Shown in pieces: positions 1-11,310 of a stretch of DNA of 64,000 bases. Position numbers and translations under genes: made by a program. Position 1 is the stretch's first letter, and each line of letters opens with the position of its first letter. Origin of the DNA: Phytoseiulus persimilis (lineage: Eukaryota; Arthropoda; Arachnida; Mesostigmata; Phytoseiidae); assembly GCA_037576195.1 (NCBI GenBank), contig CM075103.1:25690723-25754722 (forward strand), given 5' to 3'. Under the pieces are notes generated by a model. That model was given only the letters and a program-made list of their open reading frames with translations. It made no database searches and was not told the origin of the DNA.

Positions 1-1186
1 TGGTAGAGCTGAAACAATCGCGGGCGGAATTCCGGAATTCCAAATCGGTTAGCCCTGGGCGGCACTTTCTGGGGGCGGCATTGTCATATTTACCTGTCAC
101 GAGTTCCGGCATCAATAAAAAAATAACGCTTGCGAGAAAGCTACGCATCAAGATTTCAGTTCAATTTCGTCGTCTTTCAATGCCTCTCTCCCCAAACCGT
201 TGGACTTACGATCAGAGCCAAGGCGTATGAAACCATGCAGAGCCGTTCACTAATAGTTTTGCGTGGTGACGTAGCCGTTCGTTTGTCAATCAAGTTGGGA
301 AAGTCAACAACAAAGTTCAGTTGGACATGAAACGCGTCAAGGAAAGCGGTGCCGCATTCCGAGAGAAGCGGAAACTGAGGGAGGAAGAAATGAAGAAACT
401 AAGGGGAAGTTTCCTCAAGTACTTGCATCGACAAGGGGCCATGGCTGAAGCTTCCAGTAACGCAAACGCGTCAGCTGCCGGCGGTACCCGTAACGCATCC
501 TCCGAAAGTGTTAGTAAAACTGCAGACAAAAGTACAAACGAACTGGTGCTGAACCCGGAATTCAAGATCGAAAGCACTAGACTCCAAAGTTTGATTAATT
601 CTGCCGAGTCTGGAGAGAGGAAACGAACCGTAGACGGAGGCCCACTCGACCTACTACATTTCATACAGGAATACGAGCTCGGTAATTCAATCGCGAACAT
701 CGTGATTCTAATTCGGATCTTCCTGACTATCGGGATCAGCGTTGCGTGTTGCGAGCGCAGTTTCTCCGAACTGACGTCTATAAAAACCTATCTCCGGTCA
801 ACCGTGGGCGCTCAGCGTCTCAACAGCCTTGCCATTTGCCATCCTCTCAGTCGAGCACCAGCTGACGAAGAAGCTCGACTTCGAGAGCGTCATCAAAAAG
901 TTCGCGGAGAACAGTAGTACTTTTTCGTAAGCGGAGTTTGTAGCGAAAATTAGAAGGAAAGAAAAAACGAAAAAAAAGTCTCTCATTTTCCAAGCATCCA
1001 CGTCTTGAGGGATGGGAACCTTCCCATTAATCAGACCACGGCCAATTGGACTTGAGTTCGCTGACACTGACGAAGCTGCTTTCAAAAAAGTGATGCCGAT
1101 AACGTCAGGGGAAATCAGTGGAGGGGCGGCATTTCCCAAGTCGGGCGGTTCCGCCCCGGGCGGCACTAGGTAGTTGCACGCCACTG
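1..1186 (+). mobile_element. hAT DNA transposon remnant (ZMYM-like), right end present, left end cut by window
   Basis: A class II cut-and-paste element of the hAT superfamily. Read on the minus strand, the right end starts CAGTGGCGTGCAACTA at 1186 and runs into blocks rich in GCCGCCC/GGGCGG. A CAGTGGCG start is typical of hAT terminal inverted repeats. The same GGGCGGCA blocks appear near 55-80, so the left terminal region lies at or just before base 1. An 8-bp target duplication would be 1187-1194 (CTCGACCC), but its partner is outside the window. Between the ends lies a shortened transposase reading frame (327-930). The element lacks the middle of the transposase and so cannot move by itself. 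It lies just downstream of the 3' end of the minus-strand MRPL3 gene. Confidence 0.8.
327..930 (+). pseudogene. internally deleted, frameshifted hAT transposase (ZMYM1-like)
   Basis: The frame opens at ATG 327 with MKRVKESGAAFREKRKLREE, the standard start of arthropod ZMYM1-like hAT transposases. A low-complexity Ser/Ala/Asn stretch follows. At about residue 95 it jumps to the C-terminal hAT dimerisation domain: LDLLHFIQEYEL, then IRIFLTIGISVACCERSFSE and SIKTYLRSTVGAQRLNSLA. The zinc finger, DUF4371-like part and catalytic core that normally lie between are missing, so about 200 residues remain of a protein usually well over 600. At 831-840 the text gccatttgcc looks like a 7-nt insertion. 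It shifts the frame; in the next frame the expected tail ILSVEHQLTKKLDFESVIKK continues to a stop at 928-930. This is therefore a dead remnant rather than a domesticated gene. Clear homology at both ends makes the family call firm. Confidence 0.85.
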
Positions 1187-1303
1187 CTCGACCCATGATC
1201 ACGAACCACTTCATCATCATCTGAGCTGCTTAGTGAGCCCGCACACGGAGCACTGACACACGGAACAAACGCTAAAGAAACGCTTGTCAGAGGAAAGTCC
1301 TAT

Positions 1304-1309
1304 TTTATT
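1304..1309 (-). promoter_or_regulatory. polyadenylation signal AATAAA for MRPL3
   Basis: On the minus strand AATAAA lies about 80 bp beyond the TAG stop of MRPL3 (1390-1392). It is the only canonical signal seen between that stop and the transposon end at 1186, so it is the likely cleavage signal of the ribosomal-protein mRNA. Confidence 0.6.
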
Positions 1310-1389
1310 CATTTCTCCATAGAAATGACCTACATGATATTGACAAAAGTTCATCCCCTAACGTACCGTTCCAGTGGAGCACGAATGCT

Positions 1390-2536
1390 CTATCGTTTAC
1401 CCGCAGCCTTGGCTTTGGCTTTGACCTTAAGTTTTCGTTTGACTTGAACTTCTTCCTGGAACACTATACTCGGGTCTTCGAAGCGATGCACGGTTTCATC
1501 ATAAGCTTCGTCTGGTAGAGGGTTTTCCGCGTCCGGAAAATATGTCGGAAAAGGCGGCATGTTGTCTGGCTTCGGTTGCTTCTTCGGCATGAGAGTGTCA
1601 TAGATTTGGACGAAGGAATTCGTTTCTCCCATCACAGAAGGACCTTGGACATAGATCACGCCGTGCTTATAATTGATTCGGAGAATTTTGAGACCCGCTA
1701 TAAGCCGCCGCTCCTGCCCTTCATGCCCGGGCATTTTCTTTCCTTTGAGGATTCGACCTCGAGGTCCTACCAACGATCCTCCTCGATTGTGGTTTTTCGT
1801 GGTTCCGTGAGTGGCTCTACCGCCCTTCATGCCCCATCGGCGCTTGGCGCCCATGAAGCCACGGTCGATCGTTTTGCCATAGACGTTAACGTAGTTCCCC
1901 GCTTTGAAGTGGCCGGCGAACAGCGGCGTTCCTGGCTGAAGAGCTGCGTTCGGCGACACCAGGAACTTTGTTAGTTTCTTCTTGGGCGCGACCCCGGATT
2001 CTTTGAAAATATCGAGATACTCTTGTTTGAACCTGTTGGGATCTCGAGACTCCGCACCGACGACGAGGCAACCCATGCCTTTACCCCTGAAGCCGAAGCG
2101 GGTCGTAGCGTACACCTCTGGGGGCATGTAGCTGATGACATTTTGTTCGCTTACTTGTAGCATCGAAGCTAAAACCCGTTTCCCGGTTTTCAACCATAAC
2201 GGACAAACACCGATCTTCCTCGCAATAACTCCAACGCGTTTCGAGCCCTCCGCCCACTTTCCGATGGGCCATGGCTCATCCCGTAGGGGACTCTCTCCGG
2301 GAGCTGAAATAGCGGGAGTCTTACCTCTCCGAATTGTTCCTTCTATCTGATTGGATCCCGGAGGAATAGACTTGCCTGAGTCACTCACCCAGGTACAATT
2401 TATCCGCCATCTCTTCCAAGAACAACTTGTTCCCCAGAGTCAAGTGGTCTTCACTCATATCGGAGCGATTCTTGCGAGCCCACCAATGAAATGGATGAAC
2501 TTTCCGACGCTTTGGTGCAGTATTCTTTTCTCGGAT
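1390..2536 (-). CDS. MRPL3: mitochondrial large ribosomal subunit protein uL3m (5' exon unresolved)
   Basis: Mitochondrial homologue of bacterial L3, an early-assembly protein of the large mitoribosomal subunit in the matrix. Two coding exons are clear: 2536-2389 and 2303-1390, joined across an 85-bp GT-AG intron (2388-2304). The join gives ..DKLYLAPGESPLRDEPWPIG, matching the family's conserved LKDEPWPI block. The uL3 signature is complete: FKAGNYVNVYGKTIDRGFMG, then RRWGMKGGRATHG. After it come KMPGHEGQ and a C-terminal PFPTYFPD block. The tail is Lys/Arg/Ala rich (VKAKAKAAGKR). About 353 residues are visible; human MRPL3 has 348, so the fit is good. The N-terminal exon is uncertain. An acceptor at 2537 (ACATACAG) allows splicing in frame from a candidate first exon starting at ATG 2678-2676 (MRGSLQTRHLHSEQ.., presequence-like), but no strong donor is seen. 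An alternative acceptor lies at 2563. If intron 2388-2304 is retained, it adds an in-frame stop. Confidence 0.94.
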
Positions 2537-2678
2537 CTGTATGTGATGTATGCATTGTGTGCCTGGAAGATAATTCAAGCATGGATTTTCCTTATCCTAC
2601 TTAAACGGAGACGACAGTGACTTGCGCCAGAAAACACTGCTCTGAATGTAAGTGTCGAGTTTGTAACGAGCCTCGCAT

Positions 2679-5247
2679 AAGACCGGTCCGCGCATCGAAA
2701 CTCTCGACTCTTCATACAGGTCCTAGCCCCGAAATGTCAATGTCGCTTGCGGTATGTCGACTCACCAGCCAAGGGTGTGAGTCTGTTGCAGGGAAGTTGG
2801 AGTTGGGAACCTAACAGTCGCGCTAGGAGGCCCGACATTATGAAAATTAATGCGGTCCACTCTCTTGCGCCGGAGTGTGCGAGTTATTATTTACATCGCT
2901 AAGCTCTGAGACGACGGCAGAAGTGCTCAGCCTTTAGTGTGCCGTCCCCATCGTCTGGTATTGCTGCTGGAGTTTTCAAATAAATACGATTCACTAAGCC
3001 TAACTGAAAGCTCCGTAGGGTTTCTGATGAAACACTCCAGCTCTATCGGCTGGAAGTCATCGCGTCCCTCTCAGAAGAGTGCGGTCAATCGTACGCAGTC
3101 AAATTCGAACCCTGATAGGCTCTGTGGAAAAAGCGAAAAACACGCCCCTGCCTTGATATTGCGTTAGGCTTCCTTGTGTTTCTGAGCGACTCTCCAGCGG
3201 GAACTAAATTTCACTTCGAGATATTCCGGCTCCCAGATAGATTCCGGAAGCGCCGTGGAGGCTGAAAGCCCTGATATATCGGAATCTTCCTTGCCGACGT
3301 AAATTCACTGAGTTAGAAGCTGATTTCGGAGACGAGATTACACGTGATCTAGCCTCAGATGCGGGCTGCCGTAGCCACGCAGCGGATCGTCAAGCAGTAG
3401 AGCTATCAACAACACAAGGTGAGCGTCTTTCTGGGTGCATTTTCAGTTTCCATCTGGGCTCAGTGTGGCGTATGATGGTTCTTGGACTCGTTGGGGAGTG
3501 CCCGAAACCATCTCACTCTGGAGCCTTTGCTATGCTGCCGGATTGTGAGTTCCGAACCGCTCGCTCTACTGCGTTCGAGTAGCTTCGTAAGAGACGTCTA
3601 TGGCGGTGTAGGCCCCAGCTGATGTTCATCGAACGGATCTACGCTGGTCGTAGCGTTGCCCCCAGCGCCGAATATTCCTGCAGATCTCGATCGCAGCTGC
3701 GATAGGGAGCTGAGTGGTCGGGACTCTCGTTCTAGCCCAGCAGGCATTCCTGAAACTGGATGTGGCTTTTGAGCGGTCGGAGTTGTTTTGTTTTGCTTCC
3801 GTGGATTTCTTAGCTCGGAAGGACTGCTCTCGAAGCTGCTGGAGGGTGCAAACCACTTCTGATATACAGTCCGCACGGGATACCCCTGATTAGACTGAGG
3901 AGCTCCGCCAACAACTCTGTCCAGAGGGCCTCGGCAGGTTCGGAGAGTTCAGCGACTCGCTGTGAATCAGCATCGAAGATGCAGGAAGCGCTGCGTCCAA
4001 ATTCGTTGACCCTAAGAATCGCAGTTCCCTTTTTCTCTCTCAATGATTCTCTCGGAATTGGGACGACGGCGGGGGAGGTTCTGAGGTACCATTTCGTTCG
4101 GCTTCTTATCGCACCCATTTGTCTATGAGTCTCCCATGTAGTTCTTTGCCAGAAATACAGTGTAATAGCCTGAACCCCATCCGGAATAGAGAAATTTGCC
4201 AAGCAGGAGGATTCAGCCCACTTCCTCTCAATTTTAGACGTCTCCACTTGACCTTGGAGCTTGTTGACCCCACTCTGAGTCTCTAAGGCATTGTTGCTCC
4301 AGGAAAAGAACAAGCGATCAGTCTGCTGATGTGTTAGAACCTGCATACATGACCCTGCTCTGTCGACTCGACACGTCTCTCTGCCCGTGATTCGAACGCG
4401 ATACTCGGACGCGGAACCCCATTTTCCTCCGAGCCTATCCTGGTTCTGAGTATCGTTTCCTGCACATTGAACGCGCCGAACATCGGATCAATTCACAGAA
4501 GTCCTCCCTTGAAAAGCGCGATAGAAGTCCTCCTATTTATAACGAAAATTTGTGAATATCACGCGAACCGTTCCCAAGGGCTCTTTCTGGAATGGATGAC
4601 AGCGGCGAAGTGCAGGTTATTCTCGGGTACGCAATCCTTGCCACGGAAATTCTACCACAGCTTTGATCTGACGTGACTTACGACACGCGTGCTATTCTGC
4701 GAACAATGTTAGCGATGGACAGAGAACCTCTCACCCAATCGATTCGCTCAGGAAGCGGAGGTGACCACAGTCTGTTATGCGACGAATGAAACTCCACTGC
4801 TTCAGGGTATAACAAGTCTGAGTTCTCCTCTTAGTTCCCTAAGAGCATCAGGGAGTCGCTCAAGAAGTCGCCCAGAAGTTATCTGTTCGAGCTTCGCGCT
4901 CTGTCCACGACCCGGAGTAGCTGGAGCCGTTGAATTTTGCACTCCTCCAGGGGAACCCTACTGATATGATCGTGAGCGTACCGCTGCTCAGCGAAGCGCA
5001 AAATTGGAGTGATAGTACTCAACGCTTTATCTATTTCTTGTCTACCCAAGAGCCGAGTTCAGGTTCACCATCAGTCAGTGATCTCATCTCAGTACTCCAC
5101 CGCTGTAGCTTAATCAAGTTACGCAATTGGTTCCAGCGCCCCGCTCCTCGAATTGGACGCAGCCCAAGGGGGTCGGACCACGGAACAAGGAGCTGATAAG
5201 CAGATACCGTCTGAAGTTGCAGCGTCAGACCAACCCAGGTCGCCATC
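2679..5247. other. intergenic region between MRPL3 and MAX
   Basis: MRPL3 (minus) and MAX (plus) are transcribed away from each other, so this 2.6 kb should hold both promoters and the MAX 5' UTR. I see no TATA box placed convincingly. A 178-codon minus-strand open frame (3810-4346) matches no family I know and is near the length expected by chance. A CACGTG E-box at 3341-3346 is noted, but the six-mer is expected many times in a window this size. Confidence 0.5.
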
Positions 5248-5969
5248 ATGAGTGAAGACGAATCATTCGGATCTGACGACGATATCCTGTCGCCTGGTTC
5301 GTCGGCTGCAAGAACCACTTTCGCTAACGAGGATGAGAAACGGGCTCATCACAATGCACTCGAACGGAAACGCCGAGACCATATCAAGCACTCATTCAAT
5401 TCTCTCCGGGACGCTGTTCCCAATCTTGAACGTAAGTTGACCTTCACCTCCCTTCCCTGTGAATGAATTCTTATTGAGCCGCCGAATCATTGAATCCTGG
5501 AAATCCTCCTTCGTCCAACAGCGGACGGAGGATCCGGGTGCGGGGCCGGGCTGTCAATTCACTGTCATGCCAACATAATTTTTAATTGCAGCTGACGGGA
5601 GCAAGGTGAGCCGTGCCGAGATTCTCAAACGAGCGGCTGAATACATCAAATCGATGCGGAAAAGGAATTCCGCCCATCAGCAGGACATACATGAGCTACA
5701 GAAGCAAAATCAAAACCTCGAGAAGCAGATCGAGAGCATCCAAGTTCTGCAGAACTCTCATGCCAGTGAGTGTCTATTATAACACGATTCGTAGATTGGT
5801 GGTGCCGGACGCACTCGAGATCCTGTGATCAACGAGACCCTTCTACGTTTCAGCGGGTGGAAACGCTCCCAATATGGCCAACTACGACGGATCTAACTCC
5901 GACGACGAGACAGATTCCGGAACCAGTGGCGACGATGAACAACACCGGAAGAGAATTAAAACCTGCTGA
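5248..5969 (+). CDS. MAX: MAX, bHLH-leucine zipper transcription factor
   Basis: Obligate dimer partner of MYC, MAD/MXD and MNT; binds CACGTG E-boxes in the nucleus. Three exons (5248-5431, 5592-5765, 5854-5969) with consensus donors GTAAGT, GTGAGT and CAG acceptors give exactly 158 codons (157 residues; human MAX 160). An acidic Ser/Asp-rich N-terminus (1-30) is followed by basic region KRAHHNALERKRRDHIK at 31-47, with the E-box-contacting His35, Glu39, Arg42 and Arg43 all kept. Helix-loop-helix covers about 48-83, with loop NLEPDGSKVSRAEIL. The zipper runs about 84-116 and keeps the polar HQQDI and KQN positions that set MYC/MAX pairing. An acidic stretch (SDDETDSGTSGDDE) and a basic C-terminal HRKRIK follow, matching the nuclear-localisation tail of vertebrate MAX. 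ATG 5248 is the only start giving the family's acidic N-terminus. Confidence 0.97.
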
Positions 5970-8300
5970 ACGAGTGCGGTCCATGCTGCGCAAATGTATA
6001 TGTACTCTTTGATAGCGCTCGCCGAAGCCTTGGAAGAGCAGTGCCGAGGCAATCTTGAGAAAGCTGGACCCAAGAAAATTTAGGTACTTTCAGCATCAAC
6101 AAAAAAGACATCCCCCTCCAACTTCTGTCAACTATTCTCGTGTATATTCTCACCCATCTTAGTTTCTTCGAAACACGCCGAACCACCCGATCGAGACGCG
6201 GAGCTCTCGCGATTTGTCTCCTGAGTTCTGCGGGCGAACCTTCCGGGCAACCGTGTTGGCAATCAAACGAAGCAAACCTCGCTCTGTGATTCAGCCTCAG
6301 TGTCATCTTACACGCAATCACATAACGCACGTCAACGGTGGAGCCTTGATCAAAATTCGTTTTGATCAATTTCGTTAATCATCCCCTGAAGGGTCTTCGC
6401 TGTGAGCTTACGATGCTGTTTCTTCGAGACAAAACCGTCGGAAAACAAAACAAAGTCGTTCCCCTCTCTTGATGATGAAACTGACGGGAAAGGACGACAC
6501 TCCTTCCCGTCGGAAGTCTTGGATCTCGAGTTCGATGGTTTCGGTGTGTCGGTGTGTCCAAATAATTCTGGTCTTCAGAGATTTTCGGAGTCAGATTTGA
6601 TGTAGCATCTCAGCTTTTGTGACAATGACTGCGTAATATTGCGAGTTTCAGTAACATTTAGTATCTCATACCAGATGGTCGAATAAAAATCATCAAGATC
6701 AAAGGAGTATCGTGTATTCGAGTTTTCTTCCGTGTCGAAGCCCAGCTTTGCGTCGACGACCTTGGGACTCGCGACCTGCGATTCAGACTTCTCGTTTGCC
6801 AAGGATACCAGGACAATCGGGTTGAATACTTCTCCTATGCATCCTTCGGCGACGACGGTAGGAAGGAACCAGATTCTTCGCTACGAATACTCACATGGAA
6901 GCATCAGCATGCGAAGCAGTCACAATGGTCAGCATCACAGCTTCGGCACGGAAAGTCTCTGAAAAAGTAGTGGAGGAGTAGGGAAAGAGTGTTGCTGCAG
7001 AGGCATCCTTCAAGACTGGGGACTTTCTGCAACAGTTCAGAACGACGTTTCGGAACATCGCATCTTCTGTCCTCGATCCCTTTGCTCTCCTATGCCTCCC
7101 CGGGTGCTTCCTACCCACAGCTGGTGTCCATGAATACGCGCCATATGTATAAACTGGTCGGATCGAGAATGGTCGAATCTCGGATCTTCAGTGAGTCTTC
7201 AGTCAACATCTTCAGGCTCACAGCTTCGTTGAGCAACGCCTGGGCGGTCCGGGTATCAATCATAGTGATTGAGGATGACTAGCTGGAGCATCTGTTTCGT
7301 TTTCTCTAAGGGACATTACATATTCATTTTCGAGGCAGTCGAAGTCAGATCCAGATCCAAGTTCTAATTTATGGTTATGGTTACTTGCGCTGGGAATCAA
7401 TCGACATGGAAGGCTTGGCGACTCCCAGCTCGCCCTTTCCCTCAGATCAGCTCGAGCGGCTCAGGAACTGAGAAATGATCCCGAACTGATTGATATACTT
7501 CATCGATACCAATTAGGACCCCACATGTGCAAGCAAAAAGCCACCTATTTCGATTTCCTCGATCCATGAACGTCGTCCGACTGGGACTAATTCAAATTTC
7601 GCTGGCTTCCGGAGAGGTCCATGAACCATTTTCTCGATGTGATTGCCATCTCTGACACGTCGACAGTCGAAAATTCCCGAAAACATACCCGTCTCTGACT
7701 CTCGCCGGAAGCCCCCTCAGCGAGCAAGCATTGAAAGCTCAACTTAGAGAGTCAGGCGGGAACACTGGATATCTTCCAATGATGGAAAGATTGTGAGGAT
7801 AATTCGGGGTTCGTCTCCCCTTTCGAAGCTACCGAATAGGCCGTACAGGGATTTTTCTCAACGGATCTTGAATGTTGACTGTCAAGAGAATCGCATCCCT
7901 CAACTGACAGGAATGAATGTGGATCTAGATGCGGGTCCCGGGGAGGACTCCATCGCTCCTCCGGAGCTACCGATTCAACTGATATTGCTCAAAATTGTAG
8001 TCACTGGTGCTCCCAATAAAGTACATAACGATCTGAAGGAATTCCTGTCTGATTGCCGTGAGTCGCGTCCTCATGCTTCCGATTCAAGACCTGAAACTTC
8101 ATCTCACGAGAGTCCATGTTGAAGATTTCAGAAAGTCAGGTGTTAGAAAAACTCTGGGCGAGCGACCCTGCCAGAGTCTCGGAATCTTTCCGAGTCTGAC
8201 CTCGAAAAGACTGAACATCGGCAAATGAGCTAGCAAATCCTTGGGAAAATCTTCACAGCTTCGGAAACCATGTTGATCGCGTCATGAAAAGCTCGCGACA
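5970..8300. other. MAX 3' flank; no gene recognised
   Basis: After the MAX stop, the first canonical AATAAA on the plus strand is at 6682-6687, a reasonable end for the MAX mRNA. From about 7300 to 8240 several short open segments in different frames read like ordinary protein. None has a recognisable domain, and no set of good splice sites links them, so I do not call a gene. Confidence 0.4.
6682..6687 (+). promoter_or_regulatory. candidate polyadenylation signal for MAX
   Basis: AATAAA within GAATAAAAATC, 713 bp downstream of the MAX stop codon. It is the first canonical hexamer seen on this strand after the gene. Assignment rests only on position. Confidence 0.4.
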
Positions 8301-8302
8301 TT

Positions 8303-8353
8303 GATGATGATCATCATCGTCGTCATCATCATGGCATCCTGCCCCCCCCCCCC
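8303..8353. repeat. palindromic GAT/ATC trinucleotide tract and C12 homopolymer
   Basis: GATGATGATCATCATC at 8303-8318 is a perfect 16-bp palindrome made of trinucleotide repeats. It is followed by further CGT/CAT units and then twelve consecutive C at 8342-8353. This is a simple-repeat patch and can form a hairpin. Confidence 0.9.
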
Positions 8354-11020
8354 TCTGTCCCGCAAAGAAGAAAGCTGGGTAGGCCCCTGGTTGCGGTGCC
8401 AGCGATCAAAAATATTCTGATCTGTTTCCTGCAAATAGTATTTGGCCCAAGTTTGGCAGACGATCCTGTTGAGGCCACTACCTCAAACGGCACATGTATC
8501 GACCTCGTTTCCACTGATCGTTGATTAAGCATTGGAAGCATCACATCAGCTACATCAGTTACGATAAAGTTATGATATGAAGGGCTGTACCGGAGAGGCC
8601 CGAGAAGTTTTTTTTTTATCGAAAAAGTCGGTTTCGCCCCAGACTTGGAGGCTAGCTCTACGACCTGGAGTCTATCTCGCTCATCGTTTTTGTGTTCATG
8701 TGAAGTAGAGGTGATGTAAAGGTCCGCAAGAGCTAGGCAGGATAATCTTTATCAAGGTTCCGCATTCAAGTCAATCAGATGGGATACGGCTTGAGCTCCC
8801 TCGCCCAAGGAGAATCAGTTCTCCCTGCTGAGACTAACCGCTCCTGGAACAAGATCATATAAAGCTGTTCGTACAAATTCTACGAAGACATATTCATGCC
8901 GTCTGCTCTTATCAATGAGATGTGAGGCTTGGAGATCGCTCCAAGCGGGGAAAATCGACTCAGCTTAGGGGCTGTTGCTGTGGAAACTTCTCACGAGGCC
9001 TGCCATTAACTAGCCGTTGTACTTCAAAACTATGGAAACTCTGACATGGGGGAGGATTTGATCGAGAGGTTCGTGGAACAGAAGAGGGAGTTTGATATTC
9101 CGATTTCGATGAGGTTTTTCCGCTGAAGTACGAGCTCACGGATCGAGATCCTTGAAAGCAGAACCTCTGAACTTTCGGACTTCGGGCCGGTACCGCCAGT
9201 ATTCGCTCACGAGGGGCTCCTGGATCGGTCGTCGATTCCTGAGCGAAAACTTTGAACCGTTTCAAATTAGGGCTGAATACGCGCAGGTTGGCAGTGATGA
9301 ACAATAGTGGGTATTCGAAAATGGTTCGATGTGATCGCTAATATTTCGTGATTCCTCCCCAGGGTATTGTGGACGAAGTCTAGTACAGCATTCCTCCCCG
9401 GGAATGACGGCGTTCGTGGTCTGAGTTATTGATAAAGATGGTACCGTTGCACGCGCTCCGGGTGTCTGAGTAACAAGCCGATAGATGCACACACGCACGC
9501 ACATGCTGCGTCGAAGTGTCAAGGGGGCGTGTGCTTGTTACCTGCATGCTTCGAGGGCATTTTTTCTCGATTCGTGAGTTGAGGGTATCTGGCGGGAAAC
9601 CCGCTGGAGGTCGAGACTTCGTCGATCGGGAATGCCGCAGAATGAGAGCTCTCTCTCCCACGGGTACTGAGCGGTTGAGGAGTATCTAACCTTCTGTAGA
9701 GTAGGAAGAGTTAACATTTTCCGCCCGCGGGGTCTTGATGCAACGCACCACAGCAGCCTCGGTGATTTCAAATCACGAAAGGGTAAATAAGTTTCTGATC
9801 GATCACCGGGGGTCCAACGCAGCTGAAAGACTACGCCAAGGTGTCAATCAAATAGTCTCCTCCGATCAGGACGGATTTCAGACATCCGACCATCATGTAT
9901 ATTTGCTCCGAAATCGGAAAAATTCGTGAAAAAGGTTATCGACCCCTTCTGTGAACAATGTCTCGAACTTCGAATGAAAAGGTTCCCTCAGCAACCCGAG
10001 ATTTTTCGATACAAAGTTGCGCAGCACACCCATGACGTGACATTCTGCTTAGCTTGAGCCGTGTCGGCCGTCGGCTAAGCTTCAGTGAGGTCTTCACTGC
10101 CATTGAAGAGACGCAACGTTTCAAAGAACTCCGTCTTGAAGACGATAACCCTCGGCGTCAACGACTTCGGCTCGTCTGCTTCTGCCGACCTCCTTTCTCA
10201 GTCACCGTAGTTGCCTTCGGTGCCTCGTCGACGTTTGGCGCGTTTTTTCGCCCGTCTCCTCTCCCTCTATTTCGGAACGCGATGCTCAGACAACAGCGCT
10301 CCCTGGCGGGCGAATTTCGCCAATAATGCTCAAATAATGTATTTTTATATCATGTTTACGGCGGAGGGCACCATCCAGAGCTGGGAGCGTCCTCTCGAAG
10401 ACTTCTGCGGAGTCTCTGCGCTCATTCGCAACGCATCGTTTCAGGAAGACACCCTCGGAAATTCAGTGCGAAAGTGAGAGGCTCAGATTTCTGAGCGGCA
10501 ACATCAACAACGCCCTCAGCAGCTCACGACGGTCTTACTCTTTAGTACGGCTCTGTGTACCCCATGTCGATGGCGTAAAGAGGGCCGGAATACCGCTGGA
10601 ATCACTCGGACTAGACGAGGTCGGCCTCGATCAGATCCAAAGGTGATGTTCCTCTTAGATTTTCTCAATGGTGAATCACTGAAATTTATTCTTGGATGGT
10701 CCGCATCGTTCACGAACAGCCGCCAGAGGGCGCCATCTCACATGAGTAGTCCTACCAAACACAAAGCTTAGGTCTCTTCACAAGCGAGTAGCTTTCGTTT
10801 CTAACATCGGAATGGTTATGCTAGATTTGAGTGCTCAAAAATAACTCTTTTCTCTCGCACACTGGACGAATCGGCGACCGTGATCTAGCGACGTGCACCG
10901 TCTCTGCATTTCCGTACTGGCGTTTCAGGGGACATTTTACTACGCAATCAGGTCTACTAGGTGAAGCCGAGAACTGCCGGTTTTGAACACGGAGTTCTCC
11001 CGTGATCTTGAGGGGCGCAT
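8354..11020. other. intergenic; no gene recognised
   Basis: No exon can be supported. The minus strand around 10210-10270 briefly encodes a very basic Lys/Arg run, but it is bounded by stops with no splice sites that fit. A CTCF-like motif lies at 10720-10733. Confidence 0.4.
10720..10733 (+). promoter_or_regulatory. CTCF-like motif
   Basis: CCGCCAGAGGGCGC fits the animal CTCF core CCRSYAGRKGGCRS at all fourteen positions. The opposite strand, immediately overlapping, reads AGATGGCGC, which resembles the insect CTCF core. Function is inferred from the motif alone. Confidence 0.3.
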
Positions 11021-11079
11021 TGGGATCATTGCCGAGTGGAGGTTTTCGTTTTGTCACTCAGCAGTGATCCTAATCCATC
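11021..11079. repeat. hairpin repeat, copy 1
   Basis: Imperfect inverted repeat: left arm GGATCATTGCCGAGTG, spacer about 16 bp, right arm CACTCAGCAGTGATCC followed by TAATCC. The arms pair with two mismatches over 16 bp. A second, related hairpin lies 293 bp downstream in the same orientation. There is no coding content. It could be a MITE-like or other foldback element. Confidence 0.7.
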
Positions 11080-11310
11080 CCTCAAGAATTCCTTCAGAGA
11101 CCCGTAGGAAGCCGTCTCGCTCCGACCTCCGTGGCAGATCCGAGATACGATGCTGTGGATGGATTTCGGTCAGGTCTCGTACTCGTGTGCGGTTTTCGTC
11201 TCCGAGTTTGAGATTGGAAGTTCCGAGAGGAATCGTTCAGCGACCACTCCGCAGTGCATTCAGTGTTCGCCACCGCGACAACGAGTCTGGAAACTCTCGC
11301 ATAGATCAGT

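Noticed and set aside
3095-3165. Reverse-strand GGGTTCGAATT resembling a tRNA T-loop
   Set aside because: The upstream sequence cannot fold into D and anticodon arms; no acceptor stem.
3341-3346. CACGTG E-box upstream of MAX suggesting autoregulation
   Set aside because: The hexamer is expected about fifteen times in this window and is seen in many unrelated places; no supporting context.
3810-4346. 178-codon minus-strand open frame beside MAX
   Set aside because: No recognisable domain. About one frame of this length is expected by chance in a window of this size and composition.
5031-5318. Minus-strand frame antisense to the MAX 5' region
   Set aside because: Overlaps the MAX start region with no domain; it is a shadow of the real gene.
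7300-8240. Series of protein-like short segments in several plus-strand frames
   Set aside because: No domain recognised and no consistent splice sites or phase; readings of this kind appear in random sequence.
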